The notes beneath the pieces were generated by a model. The model was not told the origin of the DNA. It made no database searches and was given only the letters and a program-made list of their open reading frames with translations. A program made the position numbers and the translations under genes. From Novosphingobium ginsenosidimutans (GTDB taxonomy: Bacteria; Pseudomonadota; Alphaproteobacteria; Sphingomonadales; Sphingomonadaceae), in assembly GCF_007954425.1 (NCBI RefSeq), contig NZ_CP042345.1, positions 2,602,001 to 2,666,000 of the forward strand: a DNA stretch of 64,000 nucleotides, read 5' to 3'. This document shows positions 27,805-36,118 of the stretch, one piece after another. How positions within the stretch are numbered: the stretch's first letter is position 1; every line of letters begins with the position of its first letter.

Positions 27805-28727
27805 GCCACCCCCGCAATCACGCGGGCAACAAGGTCGGGATCGAACGGACGCAGGTCATCCAGCCGCTCACCCACGCCGATGGCGTGGATTGGCAGGCCA
27901 TACTGCTCGGCCGCAGCCACCAGCACGCCGCCGCGGGCCGTGCCATCCAGCTTGGTCATGATCAGTCCGGTCACGCCGGCAACCTCCTTGAAAGTTTCGA
28001 TCTGCTGGAGCGCGTTCTGGCCATTGGTGGCATCGAGCACCAGCACCACGTCATGCGGCGCTTCCGGGTTGAGCCGGCCCAGAACCCGGCGGATCTTGGC
28101 CAGTTCGTCCATCAGCTCGCGCTTGTTCTGGAGGCGTCCGGCGGTATCGACGATCAGTGCATCGATCCCCTGGTCGGTCGCCGTCTTGACCGCATCGAAC
28201 ACGATCGAGGCCGGATCGCCGCCTTCCGGCCCCGTCACGATCGGCACGCCGACGCGGTCGGCCCAGACCTTAAGCTGGCCAATCGCGGCCGCACGGAACG
28301 TATCGCCCGCGGCCAGCATCACGCCGTAATCCAGTTCCTGGAAATAGTGCGCCAGCTTGGCGATGGTGGTCGTCTTGCCCGAGCCGTTGACGCCGATGAC
28401 AAGGATCACCTGCGGGCGCGGGAAGGCGACAATGTCGATCGGCTTGGCGACCGGGCGGAGGATCTTGGCGATCTCTTCGGCCACGGCTTCCTTGATTGAT
28501 TGCTCGTCCGCCCCGCGTTCGAACTTCTCATTGGCAAGCCGCTCGCGGATCCGGGCGGCGGCGCGCGGGCCAAGGTCGGAAAGGATCAGCGCATCCTCGA
28601 TCTCGTCGAGTTGCGCGTCGTCCAGCCGGGTTTTGCTGACGATGCCGGAAAGGTTCTCGCCAAGGCGCTCGGAGGTCTTGCGCAGGCCGCCGAAGACCCG
28701 CTCGGTCCAGCTTGTGCCTTCGCTCAT
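27801..28727 (-). CDS. ftsY: Signal recognition particle receptor FtsY
   Basis: A 308-residue SRP-family GTPase that brings ribosome-nascent chain complexes to the membrane. The N domain precedes the G domain, which contains GVNGSGKTTTIAKLA, AAGDTFRAAAIGQL, IVDTAGRLQNK, TKLDGTARGG and the closing GVGERLDDLRPFD. The acidic A domain of E. coli FtsY is missing, as is common in alphaproteobacteria. The start is the ATG at 28727 (MSEGTSWTERVF), which overlaps the mtaB stop; earlier in-frame codons lie inside mtaB. Confidence 0.95.
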   Translation of the reverse strand: MSEGTSWTERVFGGLRKTSERLGENLSGIVSKTRLDDAQLDEIEDALILSDLGPRAAARIRERLANEKFERGADEQSIKEAVAEEIAKILRPVAKPIDIVAFPRPQVILVIGVNGSGKTTTIAKLAHYFQELDYGVMLAAGDTFRAAAIGQLKVWADRVGVPIVTGPEGGDPASIVFDAVKTATDQGIDALIVDTAGRLQNKRELMDELAKIRRVLGRLNPEAPHDVVLVLDATNGQNALQQIETFKEVAGVTGLIMTKLDGTARGGVLVAAAEQYGLPIHAIGVGERLDDLRPFDPDLVARVIAGVA

Positions 28728-29893
28728 GCCAGCAGTCCTTCGACGATCCGGGTCGGGGTAACGGTCACGATAGTTCCAGCCTGTGTTCCGGGCGCCAACT
28801 GCACCCGCGCGAAGTTCGGCGCATGGCCTGTCCCGTCGCGTTCGGCAAGCACCTGTTGCGGCCTGCCGAGCAGCGAATGCAGCCATGCCGCGCGTTCGGC
28901 AGCGATCACCCGGCGCAGTTCGGCAGCGCGGGCCTTGATCGTGGCTGCGGCAACCGGTGGCATCCGTGCTGCGGGCGTGCCGGTGCGCGCCGAGTAGGGA
29001 AAGACATGGCCGTGAACGATGCCCAGTTCACGGATGATCGAGCGGTTGGCGGCGTGGGCGGCGTCATCTTCAGTCGGGAAACCGGCGATCAGGTCGGCAC
29101 CGACAGCAATCTCGGGGCGGGACGCCTTCAGCCGCGCGACCAGATCCACCGCATCGGCGCGGAGATGACGGCGCTTCATCCGCTTGAGGATCAGATCGTC
29201 GCCATGCTGTAGCGAGAGGTGGACGTGCGGCATCACGCGAGGTTCGTGCGCGAGCAGATCGAACAGCGACGCGTCGATCTCGATTCCGTCGAGCGAGGAG
29301 AGACGAACCCGGGGCAGATCGGGAAAGGCCTCAAGAATGGCTGCGACAAGGTGACCCAGGCCTGGTGCTCCTGTCAGGTCGTGCCCCCAGGACGTCAGGT
29401 CGACGCCGGTCAGCACGACCTCCTGTGCGCCACCGGCAAGGTGCCGATCGACTTCGCGCAGGGCTGCGCTGACTGGCAGCGAGCGGCTCGGGCCGCGGCC
29501 TTGCGGGATCACGCAGAAGGTGCAGGCATGGTCGCAACCGTTCTGCACGGCGATAAAGGCGCGTGTGTGGGTCGGGTAGGGAGCTGCCTGCTTCGTTGCG
29601 GCATTCCATGCGCGCGGGTCGAGCTTGGCCTGGTTGGCGACCAGTCCATCGACTTCGGGCAAGGCCGAAAGCGCCGCGCGCTCCACCTCGGCCGCACAGC
29701 CAGTTACGATCAGGCGGGCGTCGGGATGGGCGCGGCGCGCCCGGCGGATCGCCTGCCGGGTCTGGCGCACGGCCTCGGCCGTGACGGCGCAGGAGTTGAT
29801 GACGACCAGATTCGGCTCAGCCGCCAGCATGGCGCGCAGATCCTCGCTCTCCGAGAGGTTGAGCCGACAGCCCAGCGAAATCACCTCGGCCAT
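28724..29893 (-). CDS. mtaB: tRNA t6A37 methylthiotransferase
   Basis: A 389-residue radical-SAM enzyme that converts t6A to ms2t6A at position 37 of ANN-decoding tRNAs. The N-terminal UPF0004 domain supplies three cysteines (in SLGCRLNLSE, INSCAVTAEA and VTGCAAEVE) for one cluster, and QNGCDHACTFCVIPQGRG holds the radical-SAM CxxxCxxC. The short C terminus lacks a clear complete TRAM domain. It starts one base from dapF and overlaps ftsY. Confidence 0.93.
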   Translation of the reverse strand: MAEVISLGCRLNLSESEDLRAMLAAEPNLVVINSCAVTAEAVRQTRQAIRRARRAHPDARLIVTGCAAEVERAALSALPEVDGLVANQAKLDPRAWNAATKQAAPYPTHTRAFIAVQNGCDHACTFCVIPQGRGPSRSLPVSAALREVDRHLAGGAQEVVLTGVDLTSWGHDLTGAPGLGHLVAAILEAFPDLPRVRLSSLDGIEIDASLFDLLAHEPRVMPHVHLSLQHGDDLILKRMKRRHLRADAVDLVARLKASRPEIAVGADLIAGFPTEDDAAHAANRSIIRELGIVHGHVFPYSARTGTPAARMPPVAAATIKARAAELRRVIAAERAAWLHSLLGRPQQVLAERDGTGHAPNFARVQLAPGTQAGTIVTVTPTRIVEGLLA

Positions 29894-29894
29894 A

Positions 29895-30710
29895 TCAGGC
29901 GTCGTAGTCGGCAGGATCGAAGGTGCCGCGGAAGCTCTCGGTGGCCGGACCGGTCATGGTGATGCGGTTGTCGGCACCCCAAGCGATCTGCAGCGGGCCG
30001 CCCGGCAGGCGTACGGTCACCGTGCCGCGATCAACCAGACCCCGGCGCATCGCCGCTACGGCCGTTGCACAGGCCCCGGTGCCGCAAGCGCGCGTCTCAC
30101 CCACGCCGCGCTCCCATACCCGCAGGCGGATTTCATCGCGCGAGACAATGGTGGCGACATTGACATTGATCCGGGCCGGGAAGAGCGGGTCATGTTCGAT
30201 CAACGGGCCAAGCTGCTCCAGCGCTGTCGCAGCGGTATCCGGCACAAAGAACACCACATGCGGATTGCCGACATTGACCGCGCCGGGGCTTTCCAACCCG
30301 TCCCAGCCGACCGGCATGGCCAGGGTATCGAGCGGATAGGCGAGGGGGATGGAATCCCAGTCGAACCTGGGTTCACCCATGTCGACGGCCACGCCAGCAT
30401 CCACCGGATTGGTCGCCAGCATTCCGCCCAAAGTCTCGATCGCAGCCGGCTTGCCCAGCAGCAAGCCTATTGCCCGGGTGGCATTGCCACAGGCTTCCAC
30501 TTCGCTGCCATCGGCGTTGAAGATTCGCATCCGCACGTCGGCCCGGTCCGACGGTTCAAGCAGGATCAGTTGATCGCAGCCAATTCCGGTCTTGCGATCG
30601 GCCAGCGCAGCCGCCAGCCGGTTGGTCATCATCGGCACATCGCGATCACGCGCATCGAGCACGACAAAGTCGTTGCCCAGGCCATGCATCTTGATGAACG
30701 GAACGCGCAT
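29895..30710 (-). CDS. dapF: Diaminopimelate epimerase
   Basis: A 271-residue cofactor-free epimerase converting LL- to meso-diaminopimelate for lysine and peptidoglycan synthesis. Both active-site cysteines are present, one in VEACGNATRAIG near residue 75 and one in TRACGTGACATAV near residue 213. The first gene of the minus-strand unit dapF-mtaB-ftsY-yciB, it starts 38 bases from the end of the GGDEF-EAL gene. Confidence 0.95.
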   Translation of the reverse strand: MRVPFIKMHGLGNDFVVLDARDRDVPMMTNRLAAALADRKTGIGCDQLILLEPSDRADVRMRIFNADGSEVEACGNATRAIGLLLGKPAAIETLGGMLATNPVDAGVAVDMGEPRFDWDSIPLAYPLDTLAMPVGWDGLESPGAVNVGNPHVVFFVPDTAATALEQLGPLIEHDPLFPARINVNVATIVSRDEIRLRVWERGVGETRACGTGACATAVAAMRRGLVDRGTVTVRLPGGPLQIAWGADNRITMTGPATESFRGTFDPADYDA

Positions 30711-30748
30711 GACGCGCGTCTATGCGCTGGGGAAGCCTGCGTCCAGTG

Positions 30749-32371
30749 TCAGGCGCGGCGCGCGCGCTGCGGTTTCGCTGGAGCCTCGGCTGCGGCCCGT
30801 TCCTTGCGCTCTAGCGTCATGTGCAGCTGGCGCAGCCCTTCCAGCGTGATATCTGCTGGCTGAGGATGGCCATAGAGATAGCCCTGCGCCTTGAGGCCAT
30901 CATAGCCGCCGAGCGCCGCCAGCACCTCTTCGGATTCGACCCCCTCTGCCGTTACCGGCATTCCCAGACCTTGGCCAAGCGCGACGATCGACTTGACGAT
31001 CGTGCGGTTCTCTTCGCTTTCGGGCATGCTGGAAATGAAGCTGCGATCGATCTTGATCCGATCGAATGGCAGGCTGCGCAGCTGGGCGAGCGAGCTGTAG
31101 CCGGTGCCGAAATCGTCAAGACTGACGCGGATGCCCTGGTTCTTGAGGCTGGTGATCATTGAGCGGACCAGGCCGACATTCTCGTGCAGGCTGCTTTCGG
31201 TGATCTCGATTTCCAGCCGGTGCGGCGGGAAGTTCGCTTCAACCAGCAGCTTGAGCAGCTTCTGCGCAAACCACGGATCGCGCAGTTGCACAGGCGAAAT
31301 GTTGACCGCGAGGGTCAGCTTCGGATCCCAGGCCCGGGCATCGCGCAGTGCCTGGCGAATGACCGATTCCGATAGCTCGGCAATCGCGCCGATTTCCTCG
31401 GCAACTGGAATGAAGATATCCGGCCCGACTTTGCCCAGCGTTGGCGACATCCAGCGCGCCAGCATTTCGAACCCGACCAGCTCGCCGGTCGCGAGGTCGA
31501 TCTGCTTTTCGTAGTAAGGTACGAATTCGCCAGCCGAAACACCGCGGCGGATGCCGGCTTCCAGTTCGCCGCGGAAGCGCAACTCGCTCTCCATCGCCGG
31601 GGTAAACCAGGCAATCTGGTTGCGGCCCTGGCGCTTGGCATGGAACATGGCAATGTCCGCTTTGTGCAGCAGGGTCGACAGATCGTCGTTAGCATCCTCA
31701 TCGCTGCGCGACAGTCCAAGCGAGACCGTGGCTTCAATCGCCATCCCGTTCCATTCGACGCATTCGGCCACGCGGTTGACGATATCAGAGCAGAGCTGTT
31801 CGATCGGGTCCGGTCGGCGCGGGTCGAACGGCAGGATGCAGGCAAATTCATCGCCGCCAATCCGGGCCAGGATGGCCCCTTGGGGCAGAATGCCCCGCAA
31901 CCGATCAGCCGCGGTCCGCAGGATCGCATCGCCGGCCTGGTGGCTATGAAGATCGTTGACGTGTTTGAAGTTGTCGAGATCGAGCATGGCGACGGCCAGG
32001 GCACCGTGCTCCTGCCGGACCCTCATCAGCAAGGCTGCACCCGCATCGTTGATGCTGCGGCGGTTCAGGCAACCGGTCAGCGGATCGGTTTCAGCCAGGC
32101 CACGAGCTTCGGCTGCCTGCTCGCGCGTGATGATCACTTCGCGCGCCAGTTCGCGAAACCGCATCCAGCCAAGCAGGATCAGCGCGATATTCAGCAACAT
32201 GGCCGTTGCCAAAACCTGATTGGGTCCCTCGCCCTGGCCCATGATCGCCCGAAGCACCTTGGGCAGAACCTGTCCGCCGGTGACGACAAACATCACCACG
32301 GCTACGGCAGCTAGGCCGTATGTGATCAGGTCACGCCTGGTCTGTCCAGTTCTAGGCACAATACCCAGCAT
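30749..32371 (-). CDS. Membrane-bound GGDEF-EAL protein (c-di-GMP turnover)
   Basis: A 540-residue protein with two N-terminal helices (about residues 13-30 and 55-72), a short linker, a GGDEF domain and an EAL domain. The diguanylate cyclase motif RIGGDEFACILPF is intact, but the product-inhibition site RxxD is missing (PQGA stands there). In the EAL domain the signature reads FEMLARW, keeping the E-x-L-x-R frame, and LDDFGTGYSSLAQLRSL and FDRIKIDRSFI are intact, so phosphodiesterase activity is likely. No sensor domain is visible between the helices, so the input signal is unknown. Confidence 0.9.
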   Translation of the reverse strand: MLGIVPRTGQTRRDLITYGLAAVAVVMFVVTGGQVLPKVLRAIMGQGEGPNQVLATAMLLNIALILLGWMRFRELAREVIITREQAAEARGLAETDPLTGCLNRRSINDAGAALLMRVRQEHGALAVAMLDLDNFKHVNDLHSHQAGDAILRTAADRLRGILPQGAILARIGGDEFACILPFDPRRPDPIEQLCSDIVNRVAECVEWNGMAIEATVSLGLSRSDEDANDDLSTLLHKADIAMFHAKRQGRNQIAWFTPAMESELRFRGELEAGIRRGVSAGEFVPYYEKQIDLATGELVGFEMLARWMSPTLGKVGPDIFIPVAEEIGAIAELSESVIRQALRDARAWDPKLTLAVNISPVQLRDPWFAQKLLKLLVEANFPPHRLEIEITESSLHENVGLVRSMITSLKNQGIRVSLDDFGTGYSSLAQLRSLPFDRIKIDRSFISSMPESEENRTIVKSIVALGQGLGMPVTAEGVESEEVLAALGGYDGLKAQGYLYGHPQPADITLEGLRQLHMTLERKERAAAEAPAKPQRARRA

Positions 32372-32441
32372 AGATCGCCTTGCAGCCGATTGAGCCGCAA
32401 CTATTACAGACCATGCTGAAATTTGCGTTAAAGTGCGTCCG

Positions 32442-33410
32442 CTACTTCTTCAGACCGATCTCGCGCAGCCGCTGCTGCAGGAATTCATCGGCGGAAATGG
32501 GTTCAGGATAGCGATCCGGATTATCGGCAGAAATGCACTGCGGCAGGGTCTTGATCGGAAAATCGCTGCGCAGATGCAGGAAGAACGGCATCGAATAGCG
32601 GCTGAACTTGGCGCGTTCCGGATTAGGATTGCGGACCCGGTGGATCGTTGAAGGCAGGTAGTGGTTGGTCAACCGCTCAAGCATGTCGCCAACGTTGATC
32701 ACCATTGCCCCCTCGGGCGGCGAGGCGCTGATCCATTCCTTGCCCTGGAACAGCAGTTCCAGCCCGGCTTCCTCGGCGCCCAGCAGCAGGGTGATCAGGT
32801 TGATGTCGCCATGGGCTCCGGCGCGGATCGCTTCGCCTGACAGGTTCGGGATTGGCGGATAGTGCAGCAGGCGCATAACCGAGTTGCCGTCTTCGATGCC
32901 TTTGTCAAACCAGTGTTCGTCAAGGCCCAGGTAGAGCGCGATCGCGGAAAGGATCGTTGCCCCGGTCTCGTCAAACTGGCGGTAGAGCTCGGTGAAGACA
33001 TCCTGAAAGCCTGCGGGCCGCGCCGGCCAGACGTTTGGCGGCATCGAGGCATCGGCCAGCGGGCTGCCCTCTGGCAGATCGCGGCCAACGTGCCAGAATT
33101 CCTTCAGGTCGTGATGCTTGGCGTCCTTGGCGATCTCGACACCAAAGGGCGTATAGCCGCGCGCACCGGCAATCGCGGGGTTGTGATAGCTGCGCTTTTC
33201 GTCCTCAGGCAGCGCGAAAAATTCTTCCGACAGTTTCCAGGCGCGGTCGATCAGGTCGCGGTCGATCGCGAAATCCTTGACCATGGCAAAGCCGAAGGTG
33301 CGGAAGCTCTCTCCAATTGCCTGGGCAAATTCAGCCTTGGGCATAGTCAACGACAGGACGGGGAGTGACGTGAGAGACACGGAGTGGACGCTTTCGAGAT
33401 TCTGGGGCAA
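32442..33410 (-). CDS. Isopenicillin N synthase-like 2-oxoglutarate/Fe(II) oxygenase
   Basis: A 322-residue non-heme iron oxygenase. The N-terminal DIOX_N part (FRTFGFAMVKDFAIDRDLID) and ARGYTPFGVEIAKD fit the IPNS-like family. In the core GAHGDINLITLLLGAEEAGLE supplies the HxD of the iron site, STIHRVRNPNPERAKFSRYS supplies the second histidine and the R-x-S that binds the cosubstrate. Sphingomonads often carry such genes outside antibiotic clusters, with unknown substrates. A later in-frame ATG (MPKAEF) would cut into the domain, so the first is kept. The EVE gene starts divergently only 35 bases away. Confidence 0.85.
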   Translation of the reverse strand: MPQNLESVHSVSLTSLPVLSLTMPKAEFAQAIGESFRTFGFAMVKDFAIDRDLIDRAWKLSEEFFALPEDEKRSYHNPAIAGARGYTPFGVEIAKDAKHHDLKEFWHVGRDLPEGSPLADASMPPNVWPARPAGFQDVFTELYRQFDETGATILSAIALYLGLDEHWFDKGIEDGNSVMRLLHYPPIPNLSGEAIRAGAHGDINLITLLLGAEEAGLELLFQGKEWISASPPEGAMVINVGDMLERLTNHYLPSTIHRVRNPNPERAKFSRYSMPFFLHLRSDFPIKTLPQCISADNPDRYPEPISADEFLQQRLREIGLKK

Positions 33411-33445
33411 TGGGCCGCGCCATAACCCCTTTCGTGAGTTCTGGC

Positions 33446-33865
33446 ATGACCAAAATCAATTCCTACTGGCTGATGAAATCGGAACCCGATGTCTACAGCT
33501 GGGATGACCTGGTGGCCGAGGGTGAGGGGACCTGGGATGGTGTGCGCAACTACACCGCGCGGCTCAACCTGCGGGCGATGCAGGTGGGCGATGAAGTATT
33601 CTTCTATCACTCGAATATTGGCGTTGAAATAGTTGGAATCGCTGTAATTTCGCAGGAAGGATTTCAGGACCCTACTGACGAAACCGGACGCTGGACCTCG
33701 GTCAAGGTCAAGCCGGTCCGAAAGCTCAAGCGGCCGGTGACGCTGAAGGAAATCAAGGCTGATCCGGCGCTGGCCGAAATGGAACTGCTGACCAAGTTCC
33801 GGCTCTCGGTCAGCAAGGTGACCGAAGCGGAATGGAACCATGTGCTGGCGTTGGCCGGCGGTTAA
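33446..33865 (+). CDS. EVE domain protein
   Basis: A 139-residue single-domain protein of the EVE (PUA-like) family, recognised from YWLMKSEPDVYSWDDL, WDGVRNYTARLNLRAM and DEVFFYHSNIG. EVE domains bind modified bases (such as 5-methylcytosine) in nucleic acids; stand-alone forms are conserved in bacteria and in human THYN1. The ATG at 33446 gives the normal N terminus, whereas an earlier start would add residues that overlap the divergent oxygenase gene. A terminator-like palindrome lies about 100 bases downstream. Confidence 0.9.
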   Translation: MTKINSYWLMKSEPDVYSWDDLVAEGEGTWDGVRNYTARLNLRAMQVGDEVFFYHSNIGVEIVGIAVISQEGFQDPTDETGRWTSVKVKPVRKLKRPVTLKEIKADPALAEMELLTKFRLSVSKVTEAEWNHVLALAGG

Positions 33866-33961
33866 GCCAGACCGACCATTTTCCTACACGCCGGCTGCTT
33901 GCTATGCTGGCCGCCGCTCTTTCCAATCGTTGAACCTTGCCACTGTGTGCCGATCGCCGAG

Positions 33962-33994
33962 CGGAGCGGCGCCGCTCCGGCAGTTTTTCTTTTC
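33962..33994 (+). terminator. Rho-independent terminator with perfect palindromic stem
   Basis: CGGAGCGGC and GCCGCTCCG form a perfect palindrome (effective stem of about seven pairs with a four-base loop) followed by GGCAG and TTTTTCTTTT. The polarity is clearly plus strand. It lies 97 bases after the EVE stop codon, a long trailer, so it may instead end a small RNA transcribed from 33866 on. Confidence 0.7.
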
Positions 33995-34073
33995 CCAACA
34001 TCCAAAACCGGCCGAATTTTGCCAGAAACCTTGCAAATCCGCCGGTCTCCGCCTGTTGGGAGAAGCGGACTCA

Positions 34074-34091
34074 GTGTCAACTGTGTCAACT
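34074..34091. repeat. Tandem GTGTCAACT repeat
   Basis: Two perfect, directly adjacent copies of the nine-base word GTGTCAACT lie 18 bases before the end of the minus-strand thiamine-enzyme gene. The half-sites (TGTCAAC) are partly self-complementary (GTTGACA). It may be a regulator site or chance. Confidence 0.45.
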
Positions 34092-34108
34092 CCAACGTCA
34101 CGCTGCTG

Positions 34109-35779
34109 TCATTTGCTGGCCTTGGCGCGGAGCCCTGAAACGCTGGCGCCTCCGGCGCTGAGCTGTTCGATGTCGATCACCAGGTGCAGCAGCCGCAAGC
34201 CCTTGCGGCTCTTGGCTGCGGCTAGGGCGGCATCGAATTCGGCGTTGCTCTCGACCCGCTCGGCCCACCCGCCATAGGCGCGGGCGAGGGCGGCGAAGTC
34301 TGGGTTGTGGAGCGTTGTCCCCGATACCCGCTCGGGAAACTCGCGCTCCTGGTGCATCCGGATCGTGCCATAGGCGCCGTTGTCGACCAGTACGACCAGC
34401 AGATCGCAGCCATACTGAACGGCGGTGGCCAGTTCCTGCCCGTTCATCAGGAAATCGCCGTCACCGGCCAGGGCAATGACTGTGCGATCGGGAAAGCGCT
34501 TGGCCGCCGCGACGGCTGCGGGAACACCATAGCCCATTGCCCCGGCGGTCGGGGCTAGCTGGGTCGGGAAACCGTTGTAGTGCCAGAAGCGGTGCCACCA
34601 GCCGGAGAAGTTGCCGGCGCCGTTGCAGATGATCGCGTCGTCCGGCAGCTCGCTGCGCATCCGAGCGACAACCTGGCCCATGTCGAGCTTGTGGCCGTTG
34701 GGCTGGGGCGTTGACCATTCGAGCCACTGCTGGTGTGCTTCAGGACCGGCGTCAAATGGCACAATGTCATCGTCCCAAAGATCCGCTGCCTCGGCGAATT
34801 CGGCCATATCGGCACAGATCGCCAGGTCGGCGCGGTAAACGCGGCCCAGTTCAGCGGGATCAGGGTGCACGTGGACCAGGGTCTGGCCAGGGTGCTCGGG
34901 TGTGATCAGGGTGTAGCTGTCGGTCGTTGCTTCACCCAGCCGCGCGCCAACCACCAGCACCAGGTCGGCATGCTTGATCCGCTCGACCAACTTGGGGTTG
35001 GGGCCATAGCCCAGATTGCCGGCCCAGACCTGGCTGGAATTGGGCACCGCATCCTGGCGGCGAAAAGCCCCGGCCACGGGCAGGCCGACTCGTTCCGCAA
35101 AGCTGGTGAAGTGCTCGCGCGCTTTGGCGTGCCAGCCGCCGCCGCCAATGATGGCCACCGGAGCGCAGGCATCCTCTAGCATCCGCATCAGCGTGACCAT
35201 CGCATCGGGGCAGACCGCCTGGGCCGGACGGGTGATGGGGGGGCGCGGTGCGGTGCCGCTCACCTCCTCAAGCAGCATGTCTTCGGGCAGAGCAATCACC
35301 ACCGGGCCAGGACGGCCAGCCAGCGCCGTGGCCCAGGCGCGGGCGACGTATTCGGGAATGCGGCGGGGGTCATCAATCCGCAGCACCAGCTTGGCCAGCG
35401 GCGCGAACATCGTACCGAAATCGACCTCCTGAAAGCCTTCGCGATCCTTCATCCCGCGATCGACATCGCCGATGAACAGCAGCATCGGCTGCGAATCCTG
35501 GAAGGCGACATGGGCACCGATGCTGGCATTGGTCGCGCCCGGGCCGCGCGTGACGAAGCAGACGCCAGGCTTGCCGGTCATCGTGCCATCGGCGCAGGCC
35601 ATGAAGGCTGCCCCGCCTTCCTGGCGGCAGATCACGGTCTCAATCTCGGGGCTGTCATGCAAGGCGTCGAGGACGGCAAGGAAGCTCTCGCCGGGGACGG
35701 TGAAGATTCGGTCGCAGCCTTGCTCGATCAGGCAATCAACAAGCAGCCGGCCGCCGGTAACGCTGGTCTGTTCAGTCAT
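34109..35779 (-). CDS. Thiamine-diphosphate enzyme (acetolactate synthase-like)
   Basis: A 556-residue enzyme with the three-domain acetolactate synthase layout: N-terminal TPP-binding part with the catalytic glutamate in ICRQEGGAAFMACA, central domain with IIGGGGWHAKAREHF, and C-terminal part with GDGDFLMNGQELATAV leading to LVDNGAYGT (the GDG...DN thiamine/Mg motif). It stands alone without an ilvH regulatory subunit, so it is more likely a non-biosynthetic member (acetolactate, sulfopyruvate or oxalyl-CoA-type decarboxylases are alternatives). The substrate cannot be told. Confidence 0.85.
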   Translation of the reverse strand: MTEQTSVTGGRLLVDCLIEQGCDRIFTVPGESFLAVLDALHDSPEIETVICRQEGGAAFMACADGTMTGKPGVCFVTRGPGATNASIGAHVAFQDSQPMLLFIGDVDRGMKDREGFQEVDFGTMFAPLAKLVLRIDDPRRIPEYVARAWATALAGRPGPVVIALPEDMLLEEVSGTAPRPPITRPAQAVCPDAMVTLMRMLEDACAPVAIIGGGGWHAKAREHFTSFAERVGLPVAGAFRRQDAVPNSSQVWAGNLGYGPNPKLVERIKHADLVLVVGARLGEATTDSYTLITPEHPGQTLVHVHPDPAELGRVYRADLAICADMAEFAEAADLWDDDIVPFDAGPEAHQQWLEWSTPQPNGHKLDMGQVVARMRSELPDDAIICNGAGNFSGWWHRFWHYNGFPTQLAPTAGAMGYGVPAAVAAAKRFPDRTVIALAGDGDFLMNGQELATAVQYGCDLLVVLVDNGAYGTIRMHQEREFPERVSGTTLHNPDFAALARAYGGWAERVESNAEFDAALAAAKSRKGLRLLHLVIDIEQLSAGGASVSGLRAKASK

Positions 35780-35926
35780 TTCGGCGTCTTAGCGACCAGT
35801 GCGCGTTGCGGCAACGAGGGGCGGGGCCTTTATGACCATCGTGGTTAGTGTCCCGCGATGGGATGGTCGAAAAAGCACAAGGTTACCGGGCTGGCAGGAT
35901 GGTGAACACTTTCTTAAGCCTGAGCC

Positions 35927-36118
35927 ATGAGACGTGCACTGGTTGTCACCGATGAGACTGCCCGCCATCCTTTTCTGGCGAGCCTGCCCCCGCATGTTCG
36001 CCGCGGAATCGGGCCAATCCGCAAGGCGGTGCGGAAGCATTTCACCATGCAGGACGTGAAAGAATTCCTGATGGCCTACTGCGCCTGCTTCGTCGCGGTC
36101 AGCGCCTTCCTTATCTGA
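35927..36118 (+). CDS. Possible 63-residue protein with C-terminal membrane helix
   Basis: An open frame of 63 codons opposing the MFS gene and overlapping its last eight bases. The product is basic for about 45 residues (HVRRGIGPIRKAVRKHF) and ends in a hydrophobic helix EFLMAYCACFVAVSAFLI. The ATG is preceded by GAGCC only, a poor ribosome site. The tail-anchored shape looks protein-like, but there is no known family and the shorter start MQDVKEF is equally possible. Confidence 0.4.
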   Translation: MRRALVVTDETARHPFLASLPPHVRRGIGPIRKAVRKHFTMQDVKEFLMAYCACFVAVSAFLI

